A DNA stretch of 64,000 nucleotides. It comes from Pratylenchus scribneri (taxonomy: Eukaryota; Nematoda; Chromadorea; Rhabditida; Pratylenchidae). Made by a program: the position numbers and the translations under genes. Of the stretch, positions 1 to 10,718 are shown one piece after another. The notes beneath the pieces are model-generated. The model saw nothing but the letters and a program-made list of their open reading frames with translations, did no database searches and was not told the DNA's origin. How positions within the stretch are numbered: position 1 is the first letter of the stretch; every line of letters starts with the position of its first letter. The stretch covers positions 1,922,001-1,986,000 of the forward strand of contig JAQSEB010000137.1 in NCBI GenBank assembly GCA_030063045.1. Reading direction: 5' to 3'.

Positions 1-1
1 A

Positions 2-295
2 AACAAGCAAATCAGATCCAAGGCCTTCCCTCCAACGAACCCACCAAATCCAACCATTTTTCTTTATCTTCCCCTCCTATATTTCCTCTCTCAAATCTCC
101 GTTCGTGGCCATCCCCTCCACAGTCCACTCTCCAAATTCATATCCACATCCACTGCCCATAAATCCAGCAAGATCCATATCCCGTCCGCCTCTCCACAAA
201 TCCGAGCCTATCGATCGATCCCAGCAAACTCCCATTCAAATTCAGGGGATCTAGGCCGTCCAGCAAGAGTGGCAGGAGAACATCACTTATTTTAA
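2..295 (+). CDS. Probable 3'-terminal exon of a gene cut by the window edge
   Basis: The first 300 bases are clearly more GC-rich than the DNA around them. Frame 2 stays open from the window edge to a TAA at 293-295 (97 codons, Ser/Pro-rich, ending in EHHLF). Frame 3 is also open, to a TAG near 252, so the frame is not certain; the pyrimidine-rich composition makes stops rare. A poly(A) signal AATAAA follows at 416-421. No family is recognised. The alternative is a non-coding 3' UTR or chance open frames. Confidence 0.38.
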   Translation, partial: NKQIRSKAFPPTNPPNPTIFLYLPLLYFLSQISVRGHPLHSPLSKFISTSTAHKSSKIHIPSASPQIRAYRSIPANSHSNSGDLGRPARVAGEHHLF

Positions 296-415
296 ATCAA
301 ATCCTCATTCCACCCAAATTCCCTCTTTTGTGGCCTAATTTGCCCATATATTATCAACTAGTACAATTAAATTATTAATATACATAAAAGAAACTTTTTA
401 TTATATTCCAATTAC

Positions 416-421
416 AATAAA
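416..421 (+). terminator. Candidate poly(A) signal AATAAA
   Basis: Canonical hexamer 120 bases after the putative stop at 295 and about 115 bases before the acceptor at 535. It would end the transcript of the edge gene. Confidence 0.4.
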
Positions 422-528
422 TTTTTATATGAAAATTTTTGTTCCCATGAATCCTTTTAGGTGGAAGGAACAAAGAAAATATTCTACATTTTCTTTTCTA
501 AATAATTCTATAAATTTTGTTTTCTCAA

Positions 529-535
529 TTTTCAG
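529..535 (+). promoter_or_regulatory. Candidate spliced-leader trans-splice acceptor
   Basis: TTTTCAG preceded by a T-rich tract lies 20 bases before the ATG at 556, with no upstream exon visible for the secreted protein. In nematodes this arrangement is typical of an SL acceptor. A cis acceptor from an upstream exon is the alternative. Confidence 0.4.
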
Positions 536-555
536 AAATTTATTAATTTTTTTTA

Positions 556-855
556 ATGAATATGAACTTTAAAATCCTATTAATTGTTATGATCATAGCC
601 ATTGGAAATGAGACAATTTTCGCGGATCGTGTCTATGTCAATTCCAGCCGTGCAAAATATTGCAAAGAATACCATGGGAAAGAGACGGAGTGCACCAATT
701 ATGGGTGCAAATATGAGGAAAACAAATGCGTCCCGTGGCCTCTGAGCGAACCGCCTCACAAAGATGACAATCGTCCCACGCAACGAACAAAGCAACAACG
801 TGCCAAATATGTGCAACACAACAAATTGAACCCAAGTGAGAAGATAACAAAATGA
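556..855 (+). CDS. Small secreted four-cysteine protein, 99 aa
   Basis: A single-exon reading frame of 99 codons. Residues 1-23 form a signal peptide: basic start, hydrophobic KILLIVMIIAIG core, then IFA before DR. The mature part of about 76 residues has four cysteines (36, 46, 51, 58) in a compact block, then a basic, Pro/Gln/Lys-rich tail with no membrane segment. No known domain is recognised. A small secreted cysteine-bearing protein would fit a gland-secreted effector in a parasitic nematode, but nothing in the sequence proves that role. The acceptor at 535 and the poly(A) signal of the preceding gene suggest operon-style expression. The start is the first in-frame ATG; a second ATG follows at codon 3. 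Confidence 0.6.
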   Translation: MNMNFKILLIVMIIAIGNETIFADRVYVNSSRAKYCKEYHGKETECTNYGCKYEENKCVPWPLSEPPHKDDNRPTQRTKQQRAKYVQHNKLNPSEKITK

Positions 856-1105
856 ACAAAATGAATGAATGAATGACGACATTTTGATTGATTGTTAAAT
901 CAGAAATGATTGAAAAAAATTTTATACTTTTTCTATCCACTCTCTTCTGTCTATCTTAGTAATTTGTTTTCATTTATCACTAGCTTGATGTTTCTATAAA
1001 TTTGGTTGGGAATTTTCGTTATTTTTCCGCACCTATTAAAAGTCTGTTTTGTGTATCAATCGGTGCTAGTGCTAGGTCGATTCCACAACAGCGCAAATGA
1101 CAAAA

Positions 1106-1111
1106 AATAAA
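1106..1111 (+). terminator. Candidate poly(A) signal AATAAA
   Basis: Hexamer about 250 bases downstream of the stop of the secreted protein. It is the first canonical signal on this strand after the gene. Confidence 0.3.
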
Positions 1112-1192
1112 ATACAAATTGTTACTAGCAAAATTAAATATTTTATTGTATTCAAATTGAGGAATTCAATTTTGGCCACAAATTTGTGGCCA

Positions 1193-1285
1193 AATCAAGG
1201 TGTCTATGTTAGCCTATTTATATGACATTTGTCATATTTTTGACCATCTCGCCATATTTTGCTATACATATTTTTGAGATTTTGA
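1193..1285 (+). mobile_element. Truncated end of a hAT-type MITE (same family as 43984-44312)
   Basis: The stretch with GGTGTCTATGTTAGCC, then TATTTATATGACATTTG, then TTTTTGACCATCTCGCC matches the inverted right end of the complete element at 43984-44312. The other end is missing. The region 856-1409 otherwise shows only AT-rich intergenic DNA. Confidence 0.5.
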
Positions 1286-1409
1286 CAATTTTTACTTAAA
1301 ATGGAAATAAATAATTATAGGAATGATTATTCCAGCAGGAGAAATTCTTTTACGAGAAATGTATTTTTTTTGCCATGTATAATTTCGTTAAATTTTAAAA
1401 TGAAATATT

Positions 1410-4400
1410 TTAAAATAAATCCAGCATGAAATCGCCTTCAACTTCAATCGGTTTATCTATTTTTGATTTTCCTTTTTTGTCCATTTCTTGCGGCTTCATT
1501 TCCTGTACATTTATTTCTTGCTGCGAATTCATTTCTTGCTTAATTGCCTCAAAAATGTTCCGTTCAATGCCGACAATTTCTTCAATGGTTTCATCAATTA
1601 TGTTTAATATGGGATCGATTAAATTCTTCATTAATTCCTGTTTGGATTTATCAAATTTATTAAATTCTTTCAAATGCCATTTGGAACATTCAATCTGCTC
1701 TTTTTCTTTCTTTTTTGTATTTTTTGGACCATTTTTATAATCCAATTTGCATAAATATGCGGCCACAATATGCATTAAGCCTGCAAAATAATTGAAAATA
1801 ATACAATTAGCTAAAAACAGAATTAACTAAAAACACAAAAAATCAGAATTAGCTAAAAACACAAAAAATGAGAATTAGTTAAAAACACAAAAAATTAGTA
1901 TAAGCTAAAAACATAAAAAATCAGAATTAGATAAAAACACAAAAAATCAGAATTAACTAAAATCACAAAAAATCAGAATAACACAAAAAATCAGAATTAG
2001 ATAAAAACACAAAAAAATCAGAATTAGATAAAAACACAAAAAAATCAGAATTAGATAAAAACACAAAAAATCAGAATTAGATAAAAACACAAAAAAATCA
2101 GAATTAGATAAAAACACAAAAAATCAGAATTAGCTAAAAACACAAAAAATCAGAATAACACAAAAAATCAGAATTAGATAAAAACACAAAAAAATCAGAA
2201 TTAGATAAAAACACAAAAAATCAGAATTAGCTAAAAACACAAAAAATCAGAATAACACAAAAAATCAGAATAACACAAAAAATCAGAATTAGATAAAAAC
2301 ACAAAAAAATCAGAATTAGATAAAAACACAAAAAAATCAGAATTAGATAAAAACACAAAAAAATCAGAATTAGATAAAAACACAAAAAAATCAGAATTAG
2401 ATAAAAACACAAAAAATCAGAATTAGCTAAAAACACAAAAAATCAGAATAACACAAAAAATCAGAATTAGATAAAAACACAAAAAATCAGAATAACACAA
2501 AAAATCAGAATTAGATAAAAACACAAAAAAATCAGAATTAGATAAAAACACAAAAAATCAGAATTAGCTAAAAACACAAAAAATCAGAATAACACAAAAA
2601 ATCAGAATTAGATAAAAACACAAAAAAAATCAGAATTAGATAAAAACACAAAAAAATCAGAATTAGATAAAAACACAAAAAAATCAGAATTAGATAAAAA
2701 CACAAAAAAATCAGAACTAGATAAAAACACAAAAAATCAGAATAACACAAAAAATCAGAATAACACAAAAAATCAGAATTAGATAAAAACACAAAAAAAT
2801 CAGAATTAGATAAAAACACAAAAAAATCAGAATTAGATAAAAACACAAAAAAATCAGAATTAGATAAAAACACAAAAAATCAGAATTAGCTAAAAAATCA
2901 ATTAAATAAAAATTTGTAATAAAGAATTTAAGAACAAACCTTTTTTGTTTTCAGAATATCGAGTGGCTATTTTTCCCAGAATTTTAGTCAATAATTGGTA
3001 ATCTGGTCCAACCGTTTTCTCATCCAATGGCACTGTTGCAATTATTTCTGGGTTTGGCCAATAATCATCAGCCCACTGAGGTAACAATTTCATTGAATTG
3101 GTTTCGAAAGGATATGGACCTGGTTTAAAATAAAACATTTTTAAAGCAATACTGGCTATGGCGAATTTAAAAGATATTGTGAATTATTATTAAAAAACAT
3201 TATTATATATAAACATAATTAAAATCTTACAAAAAATTGAAAAATTTTTTTCCATCTTTGATTTTTAATTCTATAAAGATGTTTTGAATGGTAAAAATAA
3301 AACCATATTGAAAACATTAAAACATGTTGTAAATTGTAAAATCATAATTAGAATTTTATAAATATGTTATGAATTGTAAAAATGTTTTGAAAAAATATAT
3401 TTTGAATTGTAAAACATTTTTTTTAATTATAAAAAACATTTTCTTATTTTTAATCATAAAACATGTTACAATTTATTGGAAATTTTATTAAATAATTTTA
3501 CATTTCATGAATTTTCCCACTCGTAAATTTATTAGTCCATCTTCTACTAGAAGACCAATCCTAGAGACTAGAGAGTGCCAGAAAATTATAAGCCCATGGG
3601 CTTATAATAAAAGAAATACGGTAAATTTTATTTTTTATCCATTTTCCCACGCAGAATTTAATATCCCCAAGGAAATATTAGAAGAAATACAGTTTAAATA
3701 AAATAAAATTAATTTCCTTACCCCTATATTTTTGCGCTTTTACAATTATTGGCTCCAAATTCCATGGACTTTTCTTCAATGCATTCAATGTGCTCGAATC
3801 CAATCCTAATTGTCCACTACGTTTTTCAAAATATTTCCATAGGATTTGCACATTTTTATTCTTATAAATTATTTTTTCGACCGTTCCTCGTTCCGGCATC
3901 ATTAAAAGATCTCCAAGTGAAATTGGACTGCCCTTTTTTGTGTTATCAAAGGACTCTCTTTCGCCCCATATACGTTCCAAGATTGTTGTGCTGAATTTTT
4001 CAATGCTTCGCGTTGAAGTGAATAAAAGGCCGAGAGTGGCTAAAAGACGAGCTTCAATCTGAAATGAGGTAAAAGGTAGAGTAGATCAAAGTCAGTTTTC
4101 GGTTTCTTCTATTTTCAATTTAAAGAGCAAAAATTCCCATTTTCGGTTTTAAATTGGATCGTTTTTCTCAAATCGAAACCAATTTGACCTACTCTAGAAA
4201 AAGACATTAGGATTCAAGGGGGAATAGAATTTAAATTGTTCAGAAAATACAAAAAGAGCTAGAAACTGGTGACAGAACTAGGATGGCTCTTAAAAACCTG
4301 AAACGGAGAATTTCTAGCCCAAAAACGAAATCGAACATTAAAAACTCACCAAAATTATATAGTTCTCATTTGGGAATACTAAAAGTTATCTTCACGAAAT

Positions 4401-6339
4401 TATGTGGCTAATTTTTTCAGAGGTCATATTTTATCAAGATGGTAAGATATAATAAAAATTGATATCAGATTCAAATTCTATGACCCTGATTACCATTAAA
4501 AACGATTTTTTTATAAAAAGAATTAGAAAAAATTAGGGATTTGGAATCTTTAAGATTGCCGACAATTGTAGGCGAGCTCTCAATTTTTTGTTTAAATTTT
4601 ATACAAAAAAAAACAAAGCTTAGAAAAATTTTACTCAAAGCTAAAAATAATCTAGGTTTTATTAGTTCTAAAAATTTTAGTTCCAAAAGATTTTTGAAAA
4701 TTTTTCAAAAAATTAAACTCACGGCAGTTGCCTTCTTATTGAACAAAAATCGTGTATTATTTGAAACTGGCTTTACAATTGGAGCCAAAACATTCACGGC
4801 ATGTTCAAATGCTGCCAACAATTTTTCTTCATCGCACTCTGCCAATATTTTCTGACCTTGTGGATTTTTTGAGGTCCAAGGTTTCATAGAATTGGCTGGT
4901 TGGACGGTGATTGTTTTTTCGCCCAATGTTTGTTTAAATCTGATGAGGGACTTTTTCAGTTTGGCCAATTCTACATCTGCCGTATTTTTGGCCGATAATT
5001 CTTCGAATACTTCACCATCGCTTCCATCATCTATTTTTTTCAATGCCAAAAGCATTTGCTCCTTTAAGCCGTCATCTTGTATCCATTTTTCTAATTGACT
5101 GGAACCATCCATGGGGAATGAACCATCATATTTCTTTGTATTGGATGAAGTCAACAAATCCGCATAAATAATGCTATAATTAAATTAAATAGATGTGAAT
5201 AATTTTTAATTTCCATTTCCATTTTTACTTTTGAATTGTGTCCAATGCTTCCTTCATTTTAGTTTCATTCTCCGATTTTGCCACAAATTTTTGTGATTTT
5301 TTATTTTTTACAACTTCAATTTTTTCAATTTCTTCAATTATTTTGTCAGGGTCATCAAAAATTTTTCCATTAATTTGGGCAAATTGCGATTTGCCCGTTG
5401 GGGATGCCAACAAAAAATGATTGCTGATTGCCTTCATGAAAAAAAATATTTATTAAAAAGTAATAAATTTTACTCTAAAATATATTATAAAATTTAAATA
5501 TTTTTTTCTATATAAAACACACATAAAAGGGTATTCCTGCCATTTGAAGATAACAACGAATCTGTAACGCAGGTATTGAAATATGAGCCAATCGGATGGT
5601 TGGCGGTGTTTCGAATAAATAGACGAGTTCTTGACGGGCAATTCCACTGGATTCAGTCACTAGCTTCAAATTCTCCTCCTGCAGATGATGGGAACTTTTC
5701 AATTTGTAGAGTAGTGCTTAAAAATATAATTTAAAAAATATATAAAAATGTAAAATATATTTTTCTTTAATTTTTCTATATACATTTAATAATCGCCGAT
5801 TAATCGAAAACACATTTTTCTTAGTTAATCGAAAACACATTTTTCTTAGTTAATCGAAAACACATTTTTCTTAGTTAATCGAAAACACATTTTTCTTAGT
5901 TAGCGAAAACACATTTTTCTTAGTTAATCGAAAACACATTTTTCTTAGTTAATCGAAAACACATTTTTCTTAGTTAATCGAAAACACATTTTTCTTAGTT
6001 AATCGAAAACACATTTTTCTTAGTTAGCGAAAACACATTTTTCTTAGTTAATCGAAAACACATTTTTCTTAGTTAATCGAAAACACATTTTTCTTAGTTA
6101 ATCGAAAACACATTTTTTTTAGTTAATCAAAAACACATTTTACTTAACTAATCGAAAACACATTTTTCTTATTAGTTAATCGAAACACATATTTCTTAGT
6201 TAATCGAAAACACATTTTATTAAATAGTTAATCGAAAACACATTTTTCTCAGTTAATCGAAATTACCGTTTGTTTCATGTGAATATAGAAGAACAATTAT
6301 TGAGAAGAATAGAGAGGTGACAAAAATGTAGAAATTCAT
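1410..6339 (-). CDS. Membrane-anchored Fax/CDR/metaxin-like (GST-fold) protein, 602 aa
   Basis: Seven exons join in phase: 6339-6267, 5716-5523, 5431-5229, 5173-4723, 4058-3722, 3119-2940 and 1780-1410 (1,809 nt with stop). All sites are GT/AG. Exon 1 encodes a hydrophobic anchor, MNFYIFVTSLFFSIIVLLYS. Residues about 48-126 look like the thioredoxin-like N-domain of Fax, CDR and metaxin proteins: VYLF, then ISIPALQIRCYLQMAGIPFY, then LLASPTGKSQFAQINGK, then a conserved D-P-D-K-I-I-E-E helix. Near residue 300, FLFNKKATA followed by IEARLLATLG matches the FLFGDKPT-type motif of the C-domain. The family is usually 270-290 residues; this protein has an insertion of roughly 90 residues and about 270 extra C-terminal residues, ending Lys/Glu/Gln-rich. 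These proteins sit on outer mitochondrial or endomembranes in detoxification or protein import; the exact role here is unknown. Introns 1 and 6 are minisatellite-filled. Confidence 0.72.
1803..2890 (+). repeat. Minisatellite A in Fax-like intron 6
   Basis: About 40 copies of a 26-27 bp unit built on AGAATTAGATAAAAACAC followed by an A-run, interspersed with short units AATAACACAAAAAATCAG. It fills most of intron 1781-2939. Open frames across it on the minus strand are repeat artefacts. Confidence 0.95.
4079..4197. mobile_element. Short MITE-like inverted repeat in Fax-like intron 4
   Basis: The ends TAGAGTAGATCAAA and TTTGACCTACTCTA are inverted, with TTTTCGGTTTTAAATTGG inside. A related internal segment lies at 7066-7098, and similar TTTCGGTTTTAAA motifs lie near 17140 and 52620. 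It abuts the acceptor of exon 5 (4058). Confidence 0.45.
5785..6260 (+). repeat. Minisatellite B in Fax-like intron 1
   Basis: About 18 copies of a 25-bp unit containing TTAATCGAAAACACATTT and TTCTTAG, with occasional 21-bp units lacking AATC. It fills intron 5717-6266, right behind the exon that encodes the membrane anchor. Confidence 0.95.
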
Positions 6340-7269
6340 TCTCTGAAATTTATAAATTTAATTATTCCCTTTTCAAAAAATTGATTGAAACTAATAAAAT
6401 GAAAAAATTTAATTTTTATTCATAATAATTTAGTGGTAGTAGCTGATGAGGGAAATTGCCGAAGAAATTCAAAATAATAAATGCAAAGCGCCATCAGGCA
6501 AATTGCATCGCTCAAATTTTGTGATTTGTGAATGTGTATAGGGAGAGAGGGATGAGGAGAATATTTAGGATGGCACCACAGAGCTGGAGGGGCAAGAAAT
6601 GGATTTAAAAAATATACCAGCAGAGGGTAGGCCATGGCCATAATGGTGATTTGAATTTTGAATCAATAAATTGGCCTTGAGGATGAGATTGTAGGATAGT
6701 TAGGATTGAATAAAACAGAAATAGGTAGCGCGCAATGCCGATGAGAAGGAGGGAGACGCGTACGAGACACATATGGGAAATTATCAGCCGAGAAAATAAT
6801 GGCCATAATATTTTGATATATGGTTCGATTGGCCGTGGGGATGCTATCTCGTTGACGGATTGAATAAACTAGAGCGGAACCGTTCCTTGAAAGGCACTGT
6901 TTTTTCTGTGCACTCTGATCCAAAAATGGCATTTTTCCAAAATTTCTTTACCCAAATTTATCATTTAATGCAAATCATTCATCCTTATTTAAATTAATTT
7001 CTGAATATGACCATCTCTAAAAATAAGTCTACTCAGGATAAAAATATCATTAGGGCCTAGAATGGGAGCAAAAATTCTCTATTTCGGTTTTAAATTGTAT
7101 AATTTTCAGAAAGCGTGCTCGAATTTAGACTACCCTAACCTTTATAGGATAAATTTATAGAAATGCTAATCAAATTTTATTCCTTCATTGCAATGATCAT
7201 CAAAACAAACTATTAAATGCTAAATTAATTAACAAAAATAATATTGTATTCATTCATTCATTCATTCAT
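6340..7269. other. Intergenic region between RyR 3' end and Fax-like 5' end
   Basis: It contains two minus-strand open frames (6932-6663 and 6641-6420) and, in another frame, a hydrophobic stretch beginning MCLVRVSLLLIGIARYL near 6765. No consistent spliced model joins them and no family is recognised, so no gene is called. It should also hold the Fax-like promoter and the RyR 3' UTR. Confidence 0.5.
7176..7181 (-). terminator. Candidate RyR poly(A) signal AATAAA
   Basis: AATAAA on the minus strand about 90 bases past the RyR stop codon at 7270-7272. It is a plausible 3' end for the transcript. Confidence 0.45.
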
Positions 7270-10200
7270 TCATGATTGTGGCAACAGTTGATCTTCATAT
7301 TGTTTCATGAAACATTCACCCACGGGGAAGAATTCCCAATCCCTATTGTCATAGCGTTCCCGGATGAATGTTTCTTGGCCTGTGTATTCCGTTTCATCTT
7401 TGTTCACCAAATGTTGGAGGAAAAATCTAATAAAAAATCGATGGAATTTGAATTAGATAGTATTTAATTTGGGAGAAAAAGTATTGAAGGAAAACTTTTA
7501 ACCGTTCAGCAGTTTGTCCTATACCCCTAAACCAAATATACTCAAAATTGGATAGAGATGGTCAAGAAGCATTGAATGGTATATAATTTGTTATGGTTTG
7601 GTCAACAATTAAAGGGTATTAAACGGTTTAAACCCATTTTGGTTTGGTCAACAATTAAAGGGTATTAAACGGTTTAAACCCATTTTGGTTTGGTCAACAA
7701 TTAAAGGGTATTAAACGGTTTAAACCCATTTTGGTTTAATGGTTCAAAACTAAGTTAGAATTGGTTAAAGCCATTGCTAAAATATAATCAAATGATGCAT
7801 CTTGATGAGATCTATCTATCCATTGGGTATAAGGTTTGGGGTTTAGGATAAAATTCGTTACCCTTATAATCTTATAAACTTATATAATATTTTTAGCCAT
7901 TTTAAATATTTAATTATTTGAATTTATGCTGAAAAACGAACAAATAGTTGGCAAAGTTGTGCTCCTTTTTTGTGTGATTCTCGAAGCCCCTGGGCAATCG
8001 GTCGAATGTTTCCTTGCCAATGTCACAAATAAAGCAAGAGGATTCCAATTTTTCCGTGGCCGATTCTTGTTGATCACGAAGTTCACCGAATGCATCGATG
8101 ATTAAACCTGAATTTTCATTGCATTTTATGGGTGTTAGTTCGAATGATTTTTATGCTTTTATGGCCATAAATTTGTTACGAATTTAGCAAATCTAATTCA
8201 AAATATTCTCAAAATAATAATGAATAAAAATTATATATTTTCTAGGCTTTAAATGATTTTATTAATTATATAGTTATGGGATTTCTATTGTTATAATATT
8301 TTTTAACTGATTTAAAATAAAAAACACATAAAAAATATGTTTTTATTAAATTTTTTTTTGCATGAACTTTTATCAATATTCATCAATTTAAAATATTTTG
8401 TAACTATAAAAATTTCATTACTGAAAGATTTGAAGGGTATTTTAAATTCAAAAAATTTATTTTTCGTTTAGTGAGAAAAAGGGAAATTTTTAAAAAAAAT
8501 TTTGAAACAATTTTTACGATGTTTACTATTGAATTTCGTCAATATTTTTGCCAATTTTGTCAAAATTTTACTATGTTAATATTTTGATTTTATGCCTATA
8601 TATTATGGATTATATAAAATCCGGTCCGTTCCTTTTCCTTATTAATTAAAATAAGCCGCGAAATATTCAATGGCAAAAAATGACTCAAATATCACCTTGC
8701 ATAATTGCCAGCAGGATAACAATGACGAAAAAGAAGAATGAAATGTCATAAAGCATTCGTGCATATTCCAACTCATCCCCATAGGGGGATTCAAGCTCAT
8801 CGCCGATGCCACCACCGGCACGGACACCGGCATAGAAATGGTAAATGAAACAGGTTAACATGTAATGGCATTTTCGATCGGGTTCGCCACCTTCCTCCTC
8901 CTTCAAATTTAAATTCAGTCAGCAAAATTATTTTAGAATAAACTCACTTGAACGTAGAATTTTCGGAAAAAGTTGAAGGCAACCACTGTGTACAAATAAA
9001 CAACCACCAAAGTCATCATTCTATATAAAAATGCATGAACATTTTTATTAATATTATCAAAATGATTCGAAATTTAAAATATTCTTTTTTGCTAAATTTT
9101 ATAATAATTGAACTTAGTTAAAATCTTTCCGGAAAATTGAATTAAATTCTTTCCGGAAAATTTAATTAAAATCTTTCCGGAAAATTTAATTAAAATCTTT
9201 CCGGAAAATTGAATTAAATTCTTTCCGGAAAATTTAATTAAAATCTTTCCGGAAAATTGAATTAAATTCTTTCCGGAAAATTTAATTAAAATCTTTCCGG
9301 AAAATTTAATTAAAATCTTTCCGGAAAATTGAATTAAATTCTTTCCGGAAAATTTAATTAAAATCTTTCCGGAAAATTGAATTAAATTCTTTCCGGAAAA
9401 TTTAATTAAATTCTTTCCGGAAAACTTAATTAAAATCTTTCCGGAAATTTAATTAAAATCTTTCCGGAAAATTTAATTAAAATCTTTCCGGAAAACTTAA
9501 TTAAAATCTTTCCGGAAAATTTAATTAAAATCTTTCCGGAAAATTTAATTAAAATCTTTCCGGAAAATTTATAAATCTTTCCGGAAAACTTAATTAAAAT
9601 CTTTCCGGAAAATTTAATTAAATCTTTCCGGAAAATTTAATTAAAATCTTTCCGGAAAATTTAATTAAATCTTTCCGGAAAACTTAATTAAAATCTTTCC
9701 GGAAAATTTAATTAAAATCTTTCCGGAAAATTTAATTAAAATCTTTCCGGAATATTGAATTAAAATCTTTCCGGAATATTGAATTAAAATCTTTCCGGAA
9801 TATTGAATTAAAATCTTTCCAGAAAATTGAATTAAAATCTTTCCGGAATATTGAATTAAAATCTTTCCGGAAAACTTAATTAAATTCTTTCCAGGAATAA
9901 TTTAAATCTTTCCGGAATTTTTACGGAAAACTTAATAAAAATTTTTTTCCAAAAATTTAATTAAAATCTTAATCCCCTCCCCAATTTACATTGTGAGAAT
10001 GAGTTGTTGAAGATTGTGGGTGACGGATTGGAGGATTGCTTTGAGCATGGGAAATGAAAGGACAACGTCGATGAGCAAAAAGGCATAGAAGAACGGTGAA
10101 ATGAAGACACCAAGAAAGGAACAAAGCAAATAGCATACTCGATACAAGAATTGACGATTCGTCAAGATCACGCCCATCCAAAGCCAATAGTTATACCTAG

Positions 10201-10718
10201 ACGTATTATTTTTTTGGAGTGGGTGAAATTATTTTTTTGCGTCCCCTCATCAGTACCGGTAATCGAAGGAGGTGTCGCCCGGACTTCGTTCCGAGCCCAA
10301 CAGTGATTCCAGCGTTTCCTCGTCCACCTGTTCCCGATATTTTTGTTTTGTTTTTCGACGCACAAATTTGTCCCAATATTTCATTGGGAATGACTTTGAG
10401 CTGATCACAATTCGATCCAAATACCTAAAATTGACCAATTAATAAAATATTTTCCCTTCATAGAAACCAGAAAAGTGTGTCCACCAATCCTCGGTCCTCA
10501 TTGCCGGCCTCATCCTCCGTTATCCAATATCCGTCGAACATCAACTTCCGGGCCACCTCCTTCTCCCGTTTGAATGTGATCAATGGGATTTTGAGCTGAT
10601 AGAATGAAACTAGAAGGGCGCTGGAGGCGACGGCATGCAAAACGCTGAGCCAATAGAGCACTTGGGCCAGAATCCACCCAGTGATTTGGTAGCTCACATA
10701 GGGGACGGTCATTCCGGT
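7270..10718 (-). CDS. unc-68: RyR exons 53-59: S2-S6, pore and C-terminal domain
   Basis: Exons 10718-10468, 10424-10257, 10196-9990, 9020-8948, 8900-8696, 8107-7942 and 7426-7270. They encode [17 protein letters not shown], then [11 protein letters not shown], then the S4 region [18 protein letters not shown] and the S4-S5 region LQSVTHN. The S5 segment is [20 protein letters not shown] and the pore is [12 protein letters not shown], with the canonical GGGIGDE filter intact. S6 is [20 protein letters not shown]. After S6 comes FGELRDQQE, then a CFIC...FENHTKKEH zinc-binding-type motif as in vertebrate RyR, and finally [10 protein letters not shown] and [10 protein letters not shown] before TGA. 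No key pore residue is missing, so the channel end looks functional. Intron 9021-9989 carries minisatellite C1 and intron 7427-7941 carries element D1. Confidence 0.96.

Noticed and set aside
6420..6932. Two minus-strand frames and a hydrophobic third frame between RyR and the Fax-like gene
   Set aside because: No phase-consistent splicing joins them, and no recognisable family; a receptor remnant was considered but cannot be supported.
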